From Brugia malayi (Eukaryota; Nematoda; Chromadorea; Rhabditida; Onchocercidae), in assembly GCF_000002995.4 (NCBI RefSeq), contig NW_025062479.1:522501-586500 (forward strand): a stretch of DNA of 64,000 nucleotides. The letters run 5' to 3'. Positions 51,544 through 63,901 of the stretch are shown here, piece after piece (the first letter of the stretch is position 1; each line of letters opens with the position of its first letter). Position numbers and translations under genes: made by a program. The notes under the pieces were generated by a model. It made no database searches. It was not told the origin of the DNA and saw only the letters and a list, made by a program, of their open reading frames with translations.

Positions 51544-54500
51544 ATGAGTCACAGAGAAAACGATTTATCTTGCATACCGACGAATATCGAGGAAAGCCGA
51601 ATAATATCCAACACTTCCATCGAGTCGAAATTCAGTTCAAAAGTTACATTCAGTGCTGGATCCGTAGCATTTGAACACAAGTAGCTGTAAAGATTTATAA
51701 AATAAACGAAATTTAGAATCTTTTAATAGATGAAAATTTTTACATTACCCACAATTTCAACCGAAAATTATCATAATCAATTAGTTCAAATAATTTGGTT
51801 TTTGGTTACAGATTCTATAAAGTTTATAACGAAGTGTTGTATAAATCTAACCCACAATGAATTTAATTGAGAATATAATTTATAAAATACTAACAAATTT
51901 AAGAGTTTGAATGGTTCGAATTATATGATTAAATTTGATTTAAAAGAACTGAAAACCTGGTAAAAAAAGATTTATTAATGGAACATATTAGTTAACTATG
52001 CTTTTTTTTTTAAAAAAAAAAAAACCTTCTTGGATTTGAATAATTTTTTTTTTATAAGATCGATTAGACAGATTTAAAATTTGAATTTCGAAGTGAATTC
52101 AGACGCAGAATTTAGAGTAGTAATTGATGCAAGCTTTAGTAGCATAAAATATTGACAGATTTTGCCATACTTATTTCAATTTTTGTTCAAAAAATTTAAG
52201 ATCGAATGAAACAGATGGACTAACAGAGGAAAAAGAGTATCATCAAGTGGTAATCAACGACAACAGTAGCAGTAGTGGTGCTGACGATCGTGAAGGATGG
52301 GATAACAAAATGCAATTTCTGATGGGTGTTATATCATATGCTGTTGGCCTTGGAAATGTTTGGCGATTTCCGTATCTGTGTCAAAAAAATGGCGGTGGTC
52401 AGTAAAATAAGCATGATAAATATGATATCATCGTTAAACATACAAAAAAGCATTGGATGGAAAGAGACAGTCGCTGATTTAATTGGTAGTAATTGAAAAC
52501 AAGTGAGAAAGAATTTGCAAATAAAACATAAATTTAGCAAAAGCTATGAAAGCATAAACTTTCAAATTTTAGGTGCATTTTTGATACCATACTGTATAAT
52601 GATGTTTGTCGAAGGTACACCATTGTTTCTTGTTGAACTTGGTATTGGACAAAAATTACGATTAGGACCTGTTGGTGTTTGGAACGAAATTCATCCTTAT
52701 TTTGGAGGTCAGAAAGTGGTGCTATCTATCATGATTGGTAGCATTAAATGCTATTGCAGGATAATTTTATCATGGAATTTAAAAAAATTTTAAATGTGAA
52801 GGCATTTTGGAAATGAAATTTTGATACTTCTTGATAAGCTTTTCTTTAATGAAAAACTGATCCATTTAAGGTGTTGGAGTGTCTGCAGCCATTGTTTCGT
52901 TTCTTGTCGCTCTTTATTATAATGTAATCATCACCTGGTGCATATATTACCTGTACAGATCCTTCGATATCAATTTGCCATGGAGCGTCTGTTTTCCTTT
53001 TCTGTTTTTCAAATTTTCACCTCCCATAGCAGTGATAATAAAGTGATACATGACGATATCAGTAACCAATGAGATTGCAGAGTTGTCCTGAAATAAATGG
53101 TTCTGTGGTGGAGGAGTGCCGGATATCTAGTTCCACAACAAGTTATTTCTGGAATCGTGAAGCAATTAACACAAGCGAGTAAGCCTTTCTTATAACATTA
53201 TTATTTCAGAAAAACTCTTTAGTCTGAATTTTCTCCTAAAATTTTGACTGCTTTAACCTAATTCTACAAAAATCCTGTAATTTTAATTGCTATTAAATTT
53301 GAATGAAAATTATACAGTATTTATTTATTATAAAAAAAATGAGATTCTATAATTTGTTATAATAATTTAAGATCATGAAATGACATTCTAAAATACAATT
53401 ACTTATTTCGGTTTATATTAGGTCAATAGGTGATTTCGGTGGTTTTGTTCCTCATATGACAGTTTCACTGATTCTTGCATGGGTGCTAATCTACCTCTGC
53501 GTTATGCGTGGCATCAAAAGTAGTGGAAAGGCATGTCCAGTTTCATTCACTATTTCAAGTTTATTTTCAAAGTTCCAGACATTTATAATTTAGAATAAGT
53601 CGTTATAAAGGTCATTGAAAAGCTTCCATATTTACAGGTTATGTATCTTACGGCTACTTTTCCATATGCTGTTACAACCATATTCTTAATAAGATCACTG
53701 ATGCTTGATGGCGCAGCTGAAGGTTTGAAGTATATGATGAATCCTGATGTAAGTTCTATTTTTTTCTTCTAAAGCAACTAATTAACAAATAAACTGCAAA
53801 ATGAAAGGTAAAATTAACATTATAAGTAAACAAGTCAGATAATTAATCTTCTAGTTGAATTACCCAAAAACTTTTTGTGTTTTTTTTTTCCTTTTTGCGC
53901 TAATATTAATATTCTGAGTGCATTGAACTAATGATTTTATTAGCAAATAGCATAGAAAAGTAATTTCAAGAATGATTTTTCTAGAGATTATTTCAGCTAA
54001 AGCGTTTATGGGATCCAAATGTTTGGATGGAAGCTGCAACACAAATATTTTATAGCATGGGATTAGGTTTTGGTGGTAAAAATTTTTCTGCCATACAAAA
54101 AAAAAAAAAATAATTTGTAATAAAAAACGAAGAAGCTCAGAGTTTCATGAAATTCATTAAGAAAGTGAATATTTTGTTAAGATATTGTAAGACTTGAAAT
54201 TTTAGTCAAAAATATTACTTATCAGATGGAAATTTTTTTATGAAGAAAGCACTCATCACATTTGCAAATGAATTTCAGGATTGATAGCATTTGGATCTTA
54301 CAATCCGGAAAAGAACAACTGTAAAAAAGATGTTCTTTGGCTTTCTCTTTGCAATCTAATCACCTCACTTTACATGGCTATTGTTATTTTTTGTGTTCTT
54401 GGCTATATGGGTGTACAAAACTATAACAATTGTATAAAACGGTAATTACAAACTCATTTCAGTTTCTTTAAAAAAGATTTGATGAAAAGTTTGAAGTTTC

Positions 54501-56344
54501 GGAGTTTAACATTGAGAATAATTTACATTCAAATTATTTTCAAATAATTTACAAGTAAAATTCAGGCGTATTTCTAAAATCTGTGTACTGTTTGATACAA
54601 GCATTTCAGTGATATGGCTAATATTCTTGCCATATATCCAAATAAGTTTCGCAACTTTGATGAAATTCAAAAGAATATATCAGTGGAGCAATATGCAATA
54701 TGGATGTACCGCGACTTCCATGACACCGAATATTCTCTTCTGGCCAATGTGACAGGTCATTGTAATTATAAACAGATCATTTCACAGGTGATCACTGTTC
54801 TTCTATTTTCCTCCATTTACTACTTTGCATATTCCTTCCATAAGCTTTTATCAATTTCTCGGGGCATTCAATTATCCAAAAATTTCAGGCAGCCGAAGGG
54901 ACCGGTTTAGCGTTTGTTGTATTCACAGAAGCAATAAATCAATTTCCATTTCCACCTTTTTGGGCAGTAATGTTCTTCCTGATGCTCTTAATGCTTGGCA
55001 TGGGTTCAATGTTTGGTACTTTGGAAGGTGTAATAACATCACTGAATGACAGCAAATTAATCAGCTTGAAAAAACCCGTTCTCACAGCCATTTTATGTTC
55101 AATTGCTTGTGGTATTGGTCTTGTTTTCACAACACATTCCGGTCAGGTATGACTTTCTGGATATTTCTTCAAATTGTTTGATATGCCAGTTCACTTAATC
55201 ATTTCTTTGTTTATGTTTATTTGTGTTCCTATAGAAGTCAGATTTGTCAAATAATTAATATAAATAATAAAAATAATAATTTAGAATTTGATTTTTCAAT
55301 CGTTCTGGAATATCTGATTCTTCACTCATCTTATTTCAGTACTGGGTAATGTTGTTTGATCATTTCGCTGGTACTTACTCTCTAATGGCTGTAGCTTTTT
55401 TTGAAGTTTTAGCTGTGATATACGTTTACGGATGGCAAAAGTTAGCTTTTTCTCTCCAGCTAATTTAAAGTTTTATATACGATGATATTAATTTAACTGA
55501 GATGGGAAAGAATAAATCCAAAATGGATACAAATTAGCTTCTCATTTAAAGTCTATTGATAATATCATTTCAGTTTTGCTCGAGATTTAGTGGATATGAC
55601 TGGTGAAACAATTTCTTGTTATTGGACTATAACATGGCGTTTCATATCACCAGTCCTGATGCTTATCCTCTTTTTTGCTTCCATTATCAAATCTTTCATT
55701 GATTTACCGAGATATTCGGTTTACAATTCTGTGACAGTAAGTTTATCATTTGTTTTATTGATTTTTTAACTTTTTAATTCTTTTAAAAGTCTTCAAATTA
55801 CTTCCACTATAAATTAGTAGGTAAATTTATTTTCAGTTAATAATATTTTCCATTTTTAGACACATCAAAATGCACAAACATATCCCGAGTGGGTCTTGAT
55901 TATTGCCAGTTCAATGGTTTTATTTGCTATGGCACCAGTACCGTTGATATGGTTTATTCGGAAATTCAAAATTATGAATTTAGAGATGGATATACCTACA
56001 GTATTTTTTTTCTTAATTTGTACTCCAATATTTGAAATTATCATTAAAACTAGTAAAAAAAAAAAAAATCATTTTTTTTTTTAAATTATTAAACACATTT
56101 CAAATCATTAAAACTACAAGGAAAAAAAAAACAGTGAAAATCAATAGTTACAAAAATTTTTGACAACTTTTCCTGTTTCAATATTCTTTCTTTTTTCTTT
56201 TTTAAATTTTAACCAATTTTCCAGTCTCAGAAATGTCTAAATGCAACACCGAGTACAACATACATTCTCAGGTCTGTATCAACGGTTGCTCAAGTTTCCA
56301 CTGAAAGTAATGCCAAGTTATTGCCGTTAAAAGCTTCCTTCTAA
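51544..56344 (+). CDS. SLC6-family Na+-coupled transporter, B0AT/NTT4 (SLC6A15-20) type
   Basis: Exons 51544-51680, 52201-52397, 52573-52707, 52871-52986, 53081-53178, 53422-53530, 53638-53748, 53997-54075, 54279-54441, 54610-54787, 54889-55146, 55340-55440, 55574-55736, 55860-56000, 56225-56344; all phases agree, 701 residues. Helix 1 reads [15 protein letters not shown]. The Gly replaces the Asp that monoamine transporters use, so an amino-acid-like substrate is expected. [52 protein letters not shown] and [14 protein letters not shown] match the SLC6A15/17/18/19 group rather than GABA or betaine carriers. The large outer loop 2 has paired Cys and an NGS glycosylation site. The start is the first ATG in exon 1; a GTG-initiated extension exists but is unlikely. 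Intron 6 uses a GC donor (aag, gcatgt). An AATAAA lies at 56484-56489. Confidence 0.93.
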
Positions 56345-58750
56345 AAGTATCACGGGTCAGGTAGACTAAGATCCAACTAATCTAAATTGATCTTTCTTTC
56401 TTTATCGCAATTAAAATGTACCCAAATATTCAAATTCCTTTTTTTTTTCTTAATTTTAACTGACATTTCAAAACTTATAATTTAATAAAGAAACTCTTGT
56501 AATTATTTCCATTTTGTTTTGTATGGTTAAAATGCAATGAGTAATAAATTCAATATCACCTCTCGAGGAATCATATTCGTTCCGCTTGTTGTCATTAGAA
56601 GACAAATTTATATATTATTTATTATCCTCATAACTTTTAATAAACTAATAAGAATTTTTGAAAATAAAATTTGAATAATTTTACTTCAGTTGAAATCCAT
56701 CCAATAAATTAGTAAAATAATAACTGTATACGAAATGATTGATTGTTCATCATATTCTTTTAGCTTCCAATTAAACGATTTAGAATCGTAATAATTTTTT
56801 GTAACTCGTAAACAAAATTCATATTTGACCAAAGTTTGCGTACGCCAGATGAACTGTCACCTGTCACCACAAGCAGTGTTAACTGCTCGAAAACAACGCT
56901 CAACCCAAATTTTCCTTCATTTAATATTTTTATTGTTGTTAAATGTGCCACGGAATATGCAATCATTGTTTGAATTATTTGCAGGTCACTGATATCTTAT
57001 CATTTTTGTGTTTCTCCATCAATGATATTATTATTTCCGTTATTGTTACTGATGTAGTTGCTGTTTTCTTCTTTTTAATGTAAAAAGGAGATCAAATAAA
57101 CAAAGCTGTGAATTTGTTCATTAACTCTACTTAATTATCACTTCTTCTCGACATTCTTTGATGATTGCAGTTATAAAATTTTTAGAAAAATATTAATTTA
57201 AGTAATATTTTTGTAATTCTCCACTAATGTCTTTTTCGTTCCACAGCTATAAAATTGTCCTGAAATGTTGATTTGTAAATATATTCAAGAAAAGTTGCTA
57301 TCTCAGAACTTGCTGTTGCTTGATAGAATTATGTAAATTGTTCGGGTTAGTCAATTGTCATCACATCATAAAAAAACGAAGGAATTAAAATTTTGAATTA
57401 TTATTTAAAATATAATTTTTGGTGACATTAAAAAAAAATCCTCTCTATAATGAAAGAGAATTTCAAAGAAAGTTTTGAAAAAAATCAAGATGCTTCCACA
57501 AAATTTCTGAAATCAAAAAAGCAAGTAATGCAAATTCCTTCCAATTGTACAATAATTTCTAATGTATATACATGACTAATAAATAATGAATTGGGTCCAT
57601 TTCATTTATTAATATAGTACCATAGATGTTAATAAATTTTGGTCCATGCAAGGTTACAGCTCATTGGTTTAAACTTAGTCTCATTTCGTTTTCAATGCAG
57701 TAAAGATAGGTATTAGGTATGAAGTGCTAATGAAAAATTTATTCAAGTTCAATACGGAGACAATTTGCTTAGCTAATGCAAGCTATAAAGCCCAACAGAT
57801 CAGTGAAATTATGTGGAATAATCTGAAAGCTCTATAGAAATTGTAATAAAGTACTGTACTTCGAGAATTTGATAGTAACAGTCATTGAAATCATCAAGCG
57901 ATATTTGTTTTGTGTTTTACGAAATATTATCGTTTCTCTCATTTTTAATTTTATTGATTGCAGTTTTCTTAATTTTTAATTTTTTGCTAACAGCATCAAA
58001 ATAGAAGTCACCAATAAGTTTGACACATCGTAAACAGTATAATAAAAGTTTTGTAATTTGTTTTGCTGTAGGACATTTAAATTTGTAAAAATAAATGAAT
58101 AAAAATGATAAATTATCTCAGATTTCATTTGTTGACATATTGCTGAATTTTTTTAAAGTTCAGAGCACAAAATTTTCCATTCATTTCAATTCGATAATAG
58201 TGTTGCAAATATTCAACAATTACTATATCAGAAGAGACTAAAAGTTGGTACATAGAGAGCATAAGTAATAAATAATTGAATTTTATTTAATCAATACTTA
58301 TTTGCAGTCTTACATGTTACAATGAAGAGATCGTGAATTTAAACTTTTCTAATTTATTTCGATTTTTTTGTCTCACTAAAAATTCGTAAAAAGTTAGCAA
58401 GAAATGTAAAAAAAAAAAAACGAATTTTCAGGTGTAAATGAAGTGAATAAGTAGTGCCATATCTCCAGCATTACTTTTAGTTCAGATTCATGCAATAATA
58501 CTATATGAACTTCTGTAAAATTTTTTGAAATTATGGTCTAACTGATTCTGTGAATAATGTACCTACCTTGTAAGAGTTTGAAATGACTGCTATAATAATT
58601 AGCCTAGTTGAAATATTATAAGATCAAAAAAGAATTATGATAAGGACAAATTGAAAATTATGCGAAAAATTAAACCAGATATGCGGAGGAGGGGTTGAAT
58701 CGATGAAAAGCTGACAAAATTCATTCAGGGGAAAAAAAGAAAAAACTAAA
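56345..58750. other. Intergenic region between convergent SLC6 and glutamate receptor genes
   Basis: About 2.4 kb holding both 3' UTRs. A 68-codon minus frame at 56760-56966 has coding-like patches but no splice partners or motif. Nothing else is supported. Confidence 0.55.
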
Positions 58751-61700
58751 TCAAAGAGAGGTAACATCACAATTAACAAAAAGTTGCTCAAAAAATAATT
58801 CAGTGTCATTTTGGTACATAATAGTTTCTTTGGGAAGTTTATCATTGGAATGCAGCATATTGTTGGAAGAGTGATGCAGAAATGCTGTTGTTTTGATAAA
58901 TGATGAATTTTGGTGATCGTTGGAGTTACTGTTTCTACGGATGATATCATTGTCATCGCTGTTTGCATTGCATTTGGGAGGTGATTTCATCAGTATTACC
59001 GGAGTTATGGTACCGTATTGCTGGCTTATCTGACTCGAAGTTATAGAATTCTTTTCTGCTGAAGTCCTGAGTACTAACTGTTAATCTTTCATTTTAAACT
59101 TTTGAGATCTTACTCTTTTTTTTTTTTTTTTAATTTAAAATTTGAGCATTCAAATCATTATATGCACAATAAATTACAATAAATCCAGCAGAACATCCAA
59201 TAAATGAAAGATATCAATATTTTATGTTAATGGGAAATATATGGATTAGTTTTAGAAGGATAAAGGAAATTTATAGCAAACCCCCTGAATGTGAAGGAGA
59301 GAGGCAAATAAAAAGAAAGTGATCATATGGAATTTTTAAAATCTCTCTTTGCTTAAACCAATTTATTCTAATAAACAAAATGGAAAGTATAAGAGGGAAA
59401 AATGAATAAGAGAAATTTACCCTCAACAATGCTACAGGATACAAAATGCGGGTAGGACGAGCAATCAACCACAGATGTGGAAAGAATGCTATTTGGTACT
59501 TCCGTGGTGGCTATTTGACTGAAAATTGAAACGATATTTAAGAGAAAACAATCTTTCAAATAATAAGCGTGTTCAACTGCTCAAAAAAAAAAAAGAAAAA
59601 AATTAATGAATTTGAAATACCTCATAAACCTCATTTGTTGATTAACCAAATGACCAACAGCGCTTTGCCGCATGCGAACATTTTTGTATGGCTGACATAC
59701 GGCAATATATACTTTTGGCGCAAAAAAGCAACATAGTGCTACAGTACCGCTCATAGAAATACACATACACAAACTTGTCATTTGTATCTGTAAGAGTAAA
59801 AATTATGTAAATTGGCAACTTTAAAGAGCAAAACAAGTGCTACCAAATATGACGATTAATCAAATTATAATATTGTTTAGTAGTTTGATGGGTAACAAAT
59901 CTTACTAATGATCAAAAAAAAAAAATTCATTTCAATTCTTCAGCCTTTATCTATTTATTGTCCAAAAATTCATTTCCAGTTTTCAGTTGTTTCCACTTAT
60001 TTACAGATTCTTTGAATACCATTAATTTTAGGGATAGTTATGAGAATAAATAGCCAGAATCTGTGCAATCACCAAAAAGTTTAACATTTGGAAGCAAAAA
60101 TTCAAGCAGAAGCAATAACATTAGTCAGCCAATTTCATTTTAGCTGAAATTTTAGCTGTTGAGCAGAATCTATTAATCTTAAACCTATTTATCACTTTCA
60201 ATTCTTCCTTTTTGTTTGTAAAACAACTTAAGAGCATGCATATTTACTGTGCAATTTAAAAAGACATGAGTGCATAAATTATATGTTACACACAAGCATG
60301 CAACCACTTCAAATCTCACTTTGTTGGTGGAAAATAAAAATGAGCTCTGTGATGGGCGTTTTATAGATGATAGATACTGTTAAATTGCAGCAGTCATAAA
60401 CAAATCAGAAAACTTCAGGAGAGATGGATGAACTTAAAGGTTGCCATCTTTCGCTTCATTTGACAACGATTCATCAGCGGTTTCAGAAGAACTTAATGTG
60501 AAATCTGCATGCGTTGTGTTTTGACTGATTCTTAATTGATTTTTACTCGTTTCAATAATTTGTTCACCTCGACGTAGACGCGTGCGTGACCAGCGGTCAA
60601 CATTAATATCGATCCACGGGGAATGCAACGTTAAAGCATGCGTAGATACACATAGTGAGATGAAATTGCGTCCACAGTAAATCCTCGTATCGCCATTGTC
60701 CATATCATGCTTCACTTTAACCCCTTGAACGATTGCGTTCAGCTGATTACCCTTCTGATCTACATTTGCTTGTCGTGCTGCCAGCATGCATCGCTCATGC
60801 TTATCTTCATAGATCCCAAATACGTCACTACCACCGTCATCGTCCAGAAATAGCGCAACTGTAGCGTCGATATCGCGACGTAAACAAAATTTGTCCTTTG
60901 CTACGGTGACATTTTCATGAATTAACACTTCCTGTTTCGTTATAGAATGCACTCGTGTCGGTGGATCTGTTCCCTTCACATCAAACACGTGAACAGTATC
61001 ACTGTTAGCCCGAACCCGTGGACCCTGTACCATATCGAACAACACCTGAAGTTCCTTCTTTCACCATTTTTTTAAATGTTTTTTTTTTTTTCGGTATTTC
61101 ACGAATTAATCCCTACAAAATCCTACTAGCTTACCTGTGTTTCTTGTTGGACAATTTCAACGGATGGATGATGTACAGCAGCCACTCGTCCACCACTGCA
61201 AATAGTAGCCGCAACACCACCAATGCGACAAATACGGATATGTTTGTTGAGTGTTATTTCGACCACTACGTCATGGGATAAAACCAGCGCTAAAGTGTCA
61301 GATGGTGTGACACATAAGACAGCCTGACATGACGAATCTCCTCTCCAGGAAAATTTCACCTTACGACCCGGTGGATTTTTACAGATACTTGAGCTTGCGG
61401 AATGAAACATTGTTTCGGGTACAAGAACCACCTCACACTAGCAAAATTTAAAAAACAAGTGATAAAAATCCGAAATATTCAACTTAAAGTTTAATGTAAC
61501 ACTCCAGTATTATGTAAATTATCATGTTTTTAAATTGAGTGCTTATTCCGTCTAAACGAAATATGTCCATTTAATGTCAAGGACAAAAAAAATATAAGCA
61601 TGCAGAGTGACACATCAAACACATACCATCTAAAAATCATGCAGAAAAAAAAAGTGTTAAATTTAAGCACTGTTTTTTTCAAAACCAATAATTAAATCTG

Positions 61701-63901
61701 TTACCTTGAAATTATTTTGTGTTGCGAAGTAAATTGGTCCTGGAAAGAAAGAATTCAAGCGTTACTAACATTTATAAAAACTACGTAATTTAGTCATTAA
61801 TACTTGAAATGACGTATTCAAAATCACGTAAAAGATACATGAATGTCAACTTTCGTGTTCACATAAAGATGTGAGGAATGCGACGAAAAATACAAGAACT
61901 AACCAAAGGAAAGCCATAAGATACTCGTACTGTACATTGTGAAGCCAATTAATCGTGTTTCATTGAAATTTTCAGGAATTTTTCGTGTTTTAAAGGCATA
62001 CAATGTACAAGCGATGATCAGAAGCATATTGTACAGTAATGAAATCAGCAAATGAGAAGCTCTAGCTTTACAGGTTAAAACTGTTTCTTTCCGTGACGGA
62101 AATAATATAGCGGTACCTGGTGGATCAATAATCAACCATACTAAAGAACCGATCAGTTGTATCGATACAATACCGCAACATATTGCTATCTGAAATAAGT
62201 AAACTTATTTTGATATTTATGATTCTGATACACACAGTAGACTTCCTAAATACATTTTCATATTTTTTTCACTTTTTATTTTTGTTCTTTTCAGATCAAA
62301 ATTTTGCAATGAATTTGGAAAAGTAAAATCAAACAACGAAATTTCAAAAGATGAAACCTGCGCACTGGGTACAATGCAATCAAGACGTCCTACACTTTGC
62401 ATCAAAAATATTCTTGCTAAAAGATTTGTTTTGGTTAAAATTGCAGCATAAATGGTAGACATTGATAAGCCAATGAGAATTCGTGATGCTGCACATATTG
62501 CAATGTTTGGCTTAGATACAAGGATGAAAGTTGCCAGGTAGCACAATAAAATTCCAGCTAACATGAAGTAGCACAATTCACGACCAGATGCCATTATAAC
62601 AGGTGTACTGCTATATCGAATAAATACCTATTGAACAGAATCACTATTACTTATGTTCAGTTAAATTTAATCTGTATTGGATTTAATTTAGTTAGAATAG
62701 CCAAAGTTATTGATCACAGAGAAATAACTAATTGTGGAAGTTAAGCTATCAAAGAAAATCATATTTTTTTTTATCTTTTGTTTGCGCTTTATGTTTTGAA
62801 TTTAAATTTTTAAAAAATAAGCGGAAAAATTACTGCAAAAACGAAAAGTGTTGCTACTATGCCAAGTGTAGAACATATGGCTGGTAGCACTACCCATGGG
62901 CTATTATATTCCAATGTTGTTGGTGGTATTAGTTTGCATGCAACCAAATCGTCATTAGGTGCATAACCTAATGGACACTGGAAACATCTGCAAATTCATT
63001 TCATATTTATCATGAAGAAATAAGAGAAAAAAAATTCAGAACAAAAATGGATTTTTTTTTATTTTTTCAAAATTTGGAAAACTTTTTATTTTTGGAATTT
63101 TAATATCATTTCGCTTAGTGTCTCAATACTTGCACTATTGAGAAGAAATAGTATTCGAACTTTTCTTAAAGCATTTTTACTCATCTTGTTTCATTGATGA
63201 TAATTGATGTTGACACATCGCATGGTATGCAAGTCCAACAACAATTCTGATCCTGATAAGCACGGTAGTGTCCTCGTGGACAATCTGTGCTGCATACTGA
63301 TAACGGTAATGAACCATCCCATCTTTTCAATCCTTTCCTAAAAATTCAAAATATTTTTCAAACTAATAAAGCTTTTCTTTTTTTTTTTTTTCAAAAAAAC
63401 TCAAATTGTATAAAATTTCAGCATTTAAAATGCTTTATCTTTTTGACCGGAAATTTAATTTTAATCAAAGCACTTCTAAATATGGCAACCTGATACGGCG
63501 AACATTTAGATTAAGCTTCTTTCCTGCAGTCCATTTGCCAACATTTTGATAGTAGCCCATATCATTTAATTGATAAATATTATAATTGCCAATCCCATCA
63601 CCATTTGCGTCAATATGCGGTGGAACGCCAGCTGTAAGAATTATAATTAAAAGCCTTAAAAAGCTTTAAAACAAGGTGTGAATTGAAATTTCAGTTAGTT
63701 TCCTGAAGAACTAAAGATTTTCCAAAATTTACTACCATAGGAAATCATTTCTAATATTTGATTTTTTTTTTTCTCTCTCTTCTGTGATTTTGAAATCTTA
63801 CGTTCAATTGAAACGTTCCTATAATAACTTTGCAATCGTGCTCCATCGAAATCGGTTTTAGAAATATTGCAGTTGTGGAAGTTCAGTGATGAACAGGTCG
63901 T
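58751..63901 (-). CDS. Metabotropic glutamate receptor, group II/III-like (3' part; 5' end outside window)
   Basis: Minus exons 63802-63901, 63490-63631, 63185-63337, 62834-62987, 62358-62627, 61904-62189, 61705-61739, 59621-59787, 59421-59518, 58751-59058. Order of domains: end of the ligand-binding domain (DANGDGIGNYNIYQ), the cysteine-rich domain (CSTDCPRGHYRAYQ, NCCWTCIPCD, CFQCPLGYAPNDD), seven helices (ASGRELCYFMLAGILLCYLA; TKTNLLARIF; PENFNETRLIGFTMYSTSIL; APKVYIAVCQPYKNVR), then a Ser/Asn-rich cytosolic tail ending DVTSL, a class I PDZ-type terminus. ENFNE-x-x-x-IGFTMY and APK favour group II/III over group I; a mgl gene of the mgl-1/mgl-3 sort is likely, paralogue unresolved. The TKTNLLARIF loop lacks the usual PRFISP motif. 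The junction after NETR uses an AT dinucleotide instead of GT. A whole gene lies in the intron 59788-61704. Confidence 0.92.
60434..61629 (-). CDS. Gene nested in the receptor intron; 305-residue protein, family not recognised
   Basis: Minus exons: probable 3-nt ATG exon 61627-61629 (acceptor atttttag, donor gtatgt), 61135-61437, and 60434-61045 (stop at 60434). Phase 0 throughout. The product begins MCEVVLVPETMFHSASSS, with HIRICRIGGVAATICSGGRV, FDMVQGPRVRANSDTVHVFD and CMLAARQANVDQ, and ends with an acidic Ser-rich tail (SSSETADESLSNEAKDGNL). It looks like a beta-rich soluble protein, without signal peptide or membrane span. If the microexon is wrong, translation could start at the ATG at 61410, giving 295 residues. 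Its exons are much GC-richer than their surroundings and use varied codons. The acceptor before the ATG could be a spliced-leader site. I do not recognise a family. Confidence 0.75.

Noticed and set aside
51910..51930. GGTTCGAATTA, resembling a tRNA B box
   Set aside because: No A box, no cloverleaf stems and AT-rich flanks; it lies in an SLC6 intron.
54825..55130. Extra frames on both strands over SLC6 exon 11
   Set aside because: Shadows of the transporter exon in other frames.
58624..58968. 114-residue alternative frame over the receptor tail (MQTAMTMISS...)
   Set aside because: The preceding exon ends in phase 1 (gag g), which fits only the frame ending DVTSL.
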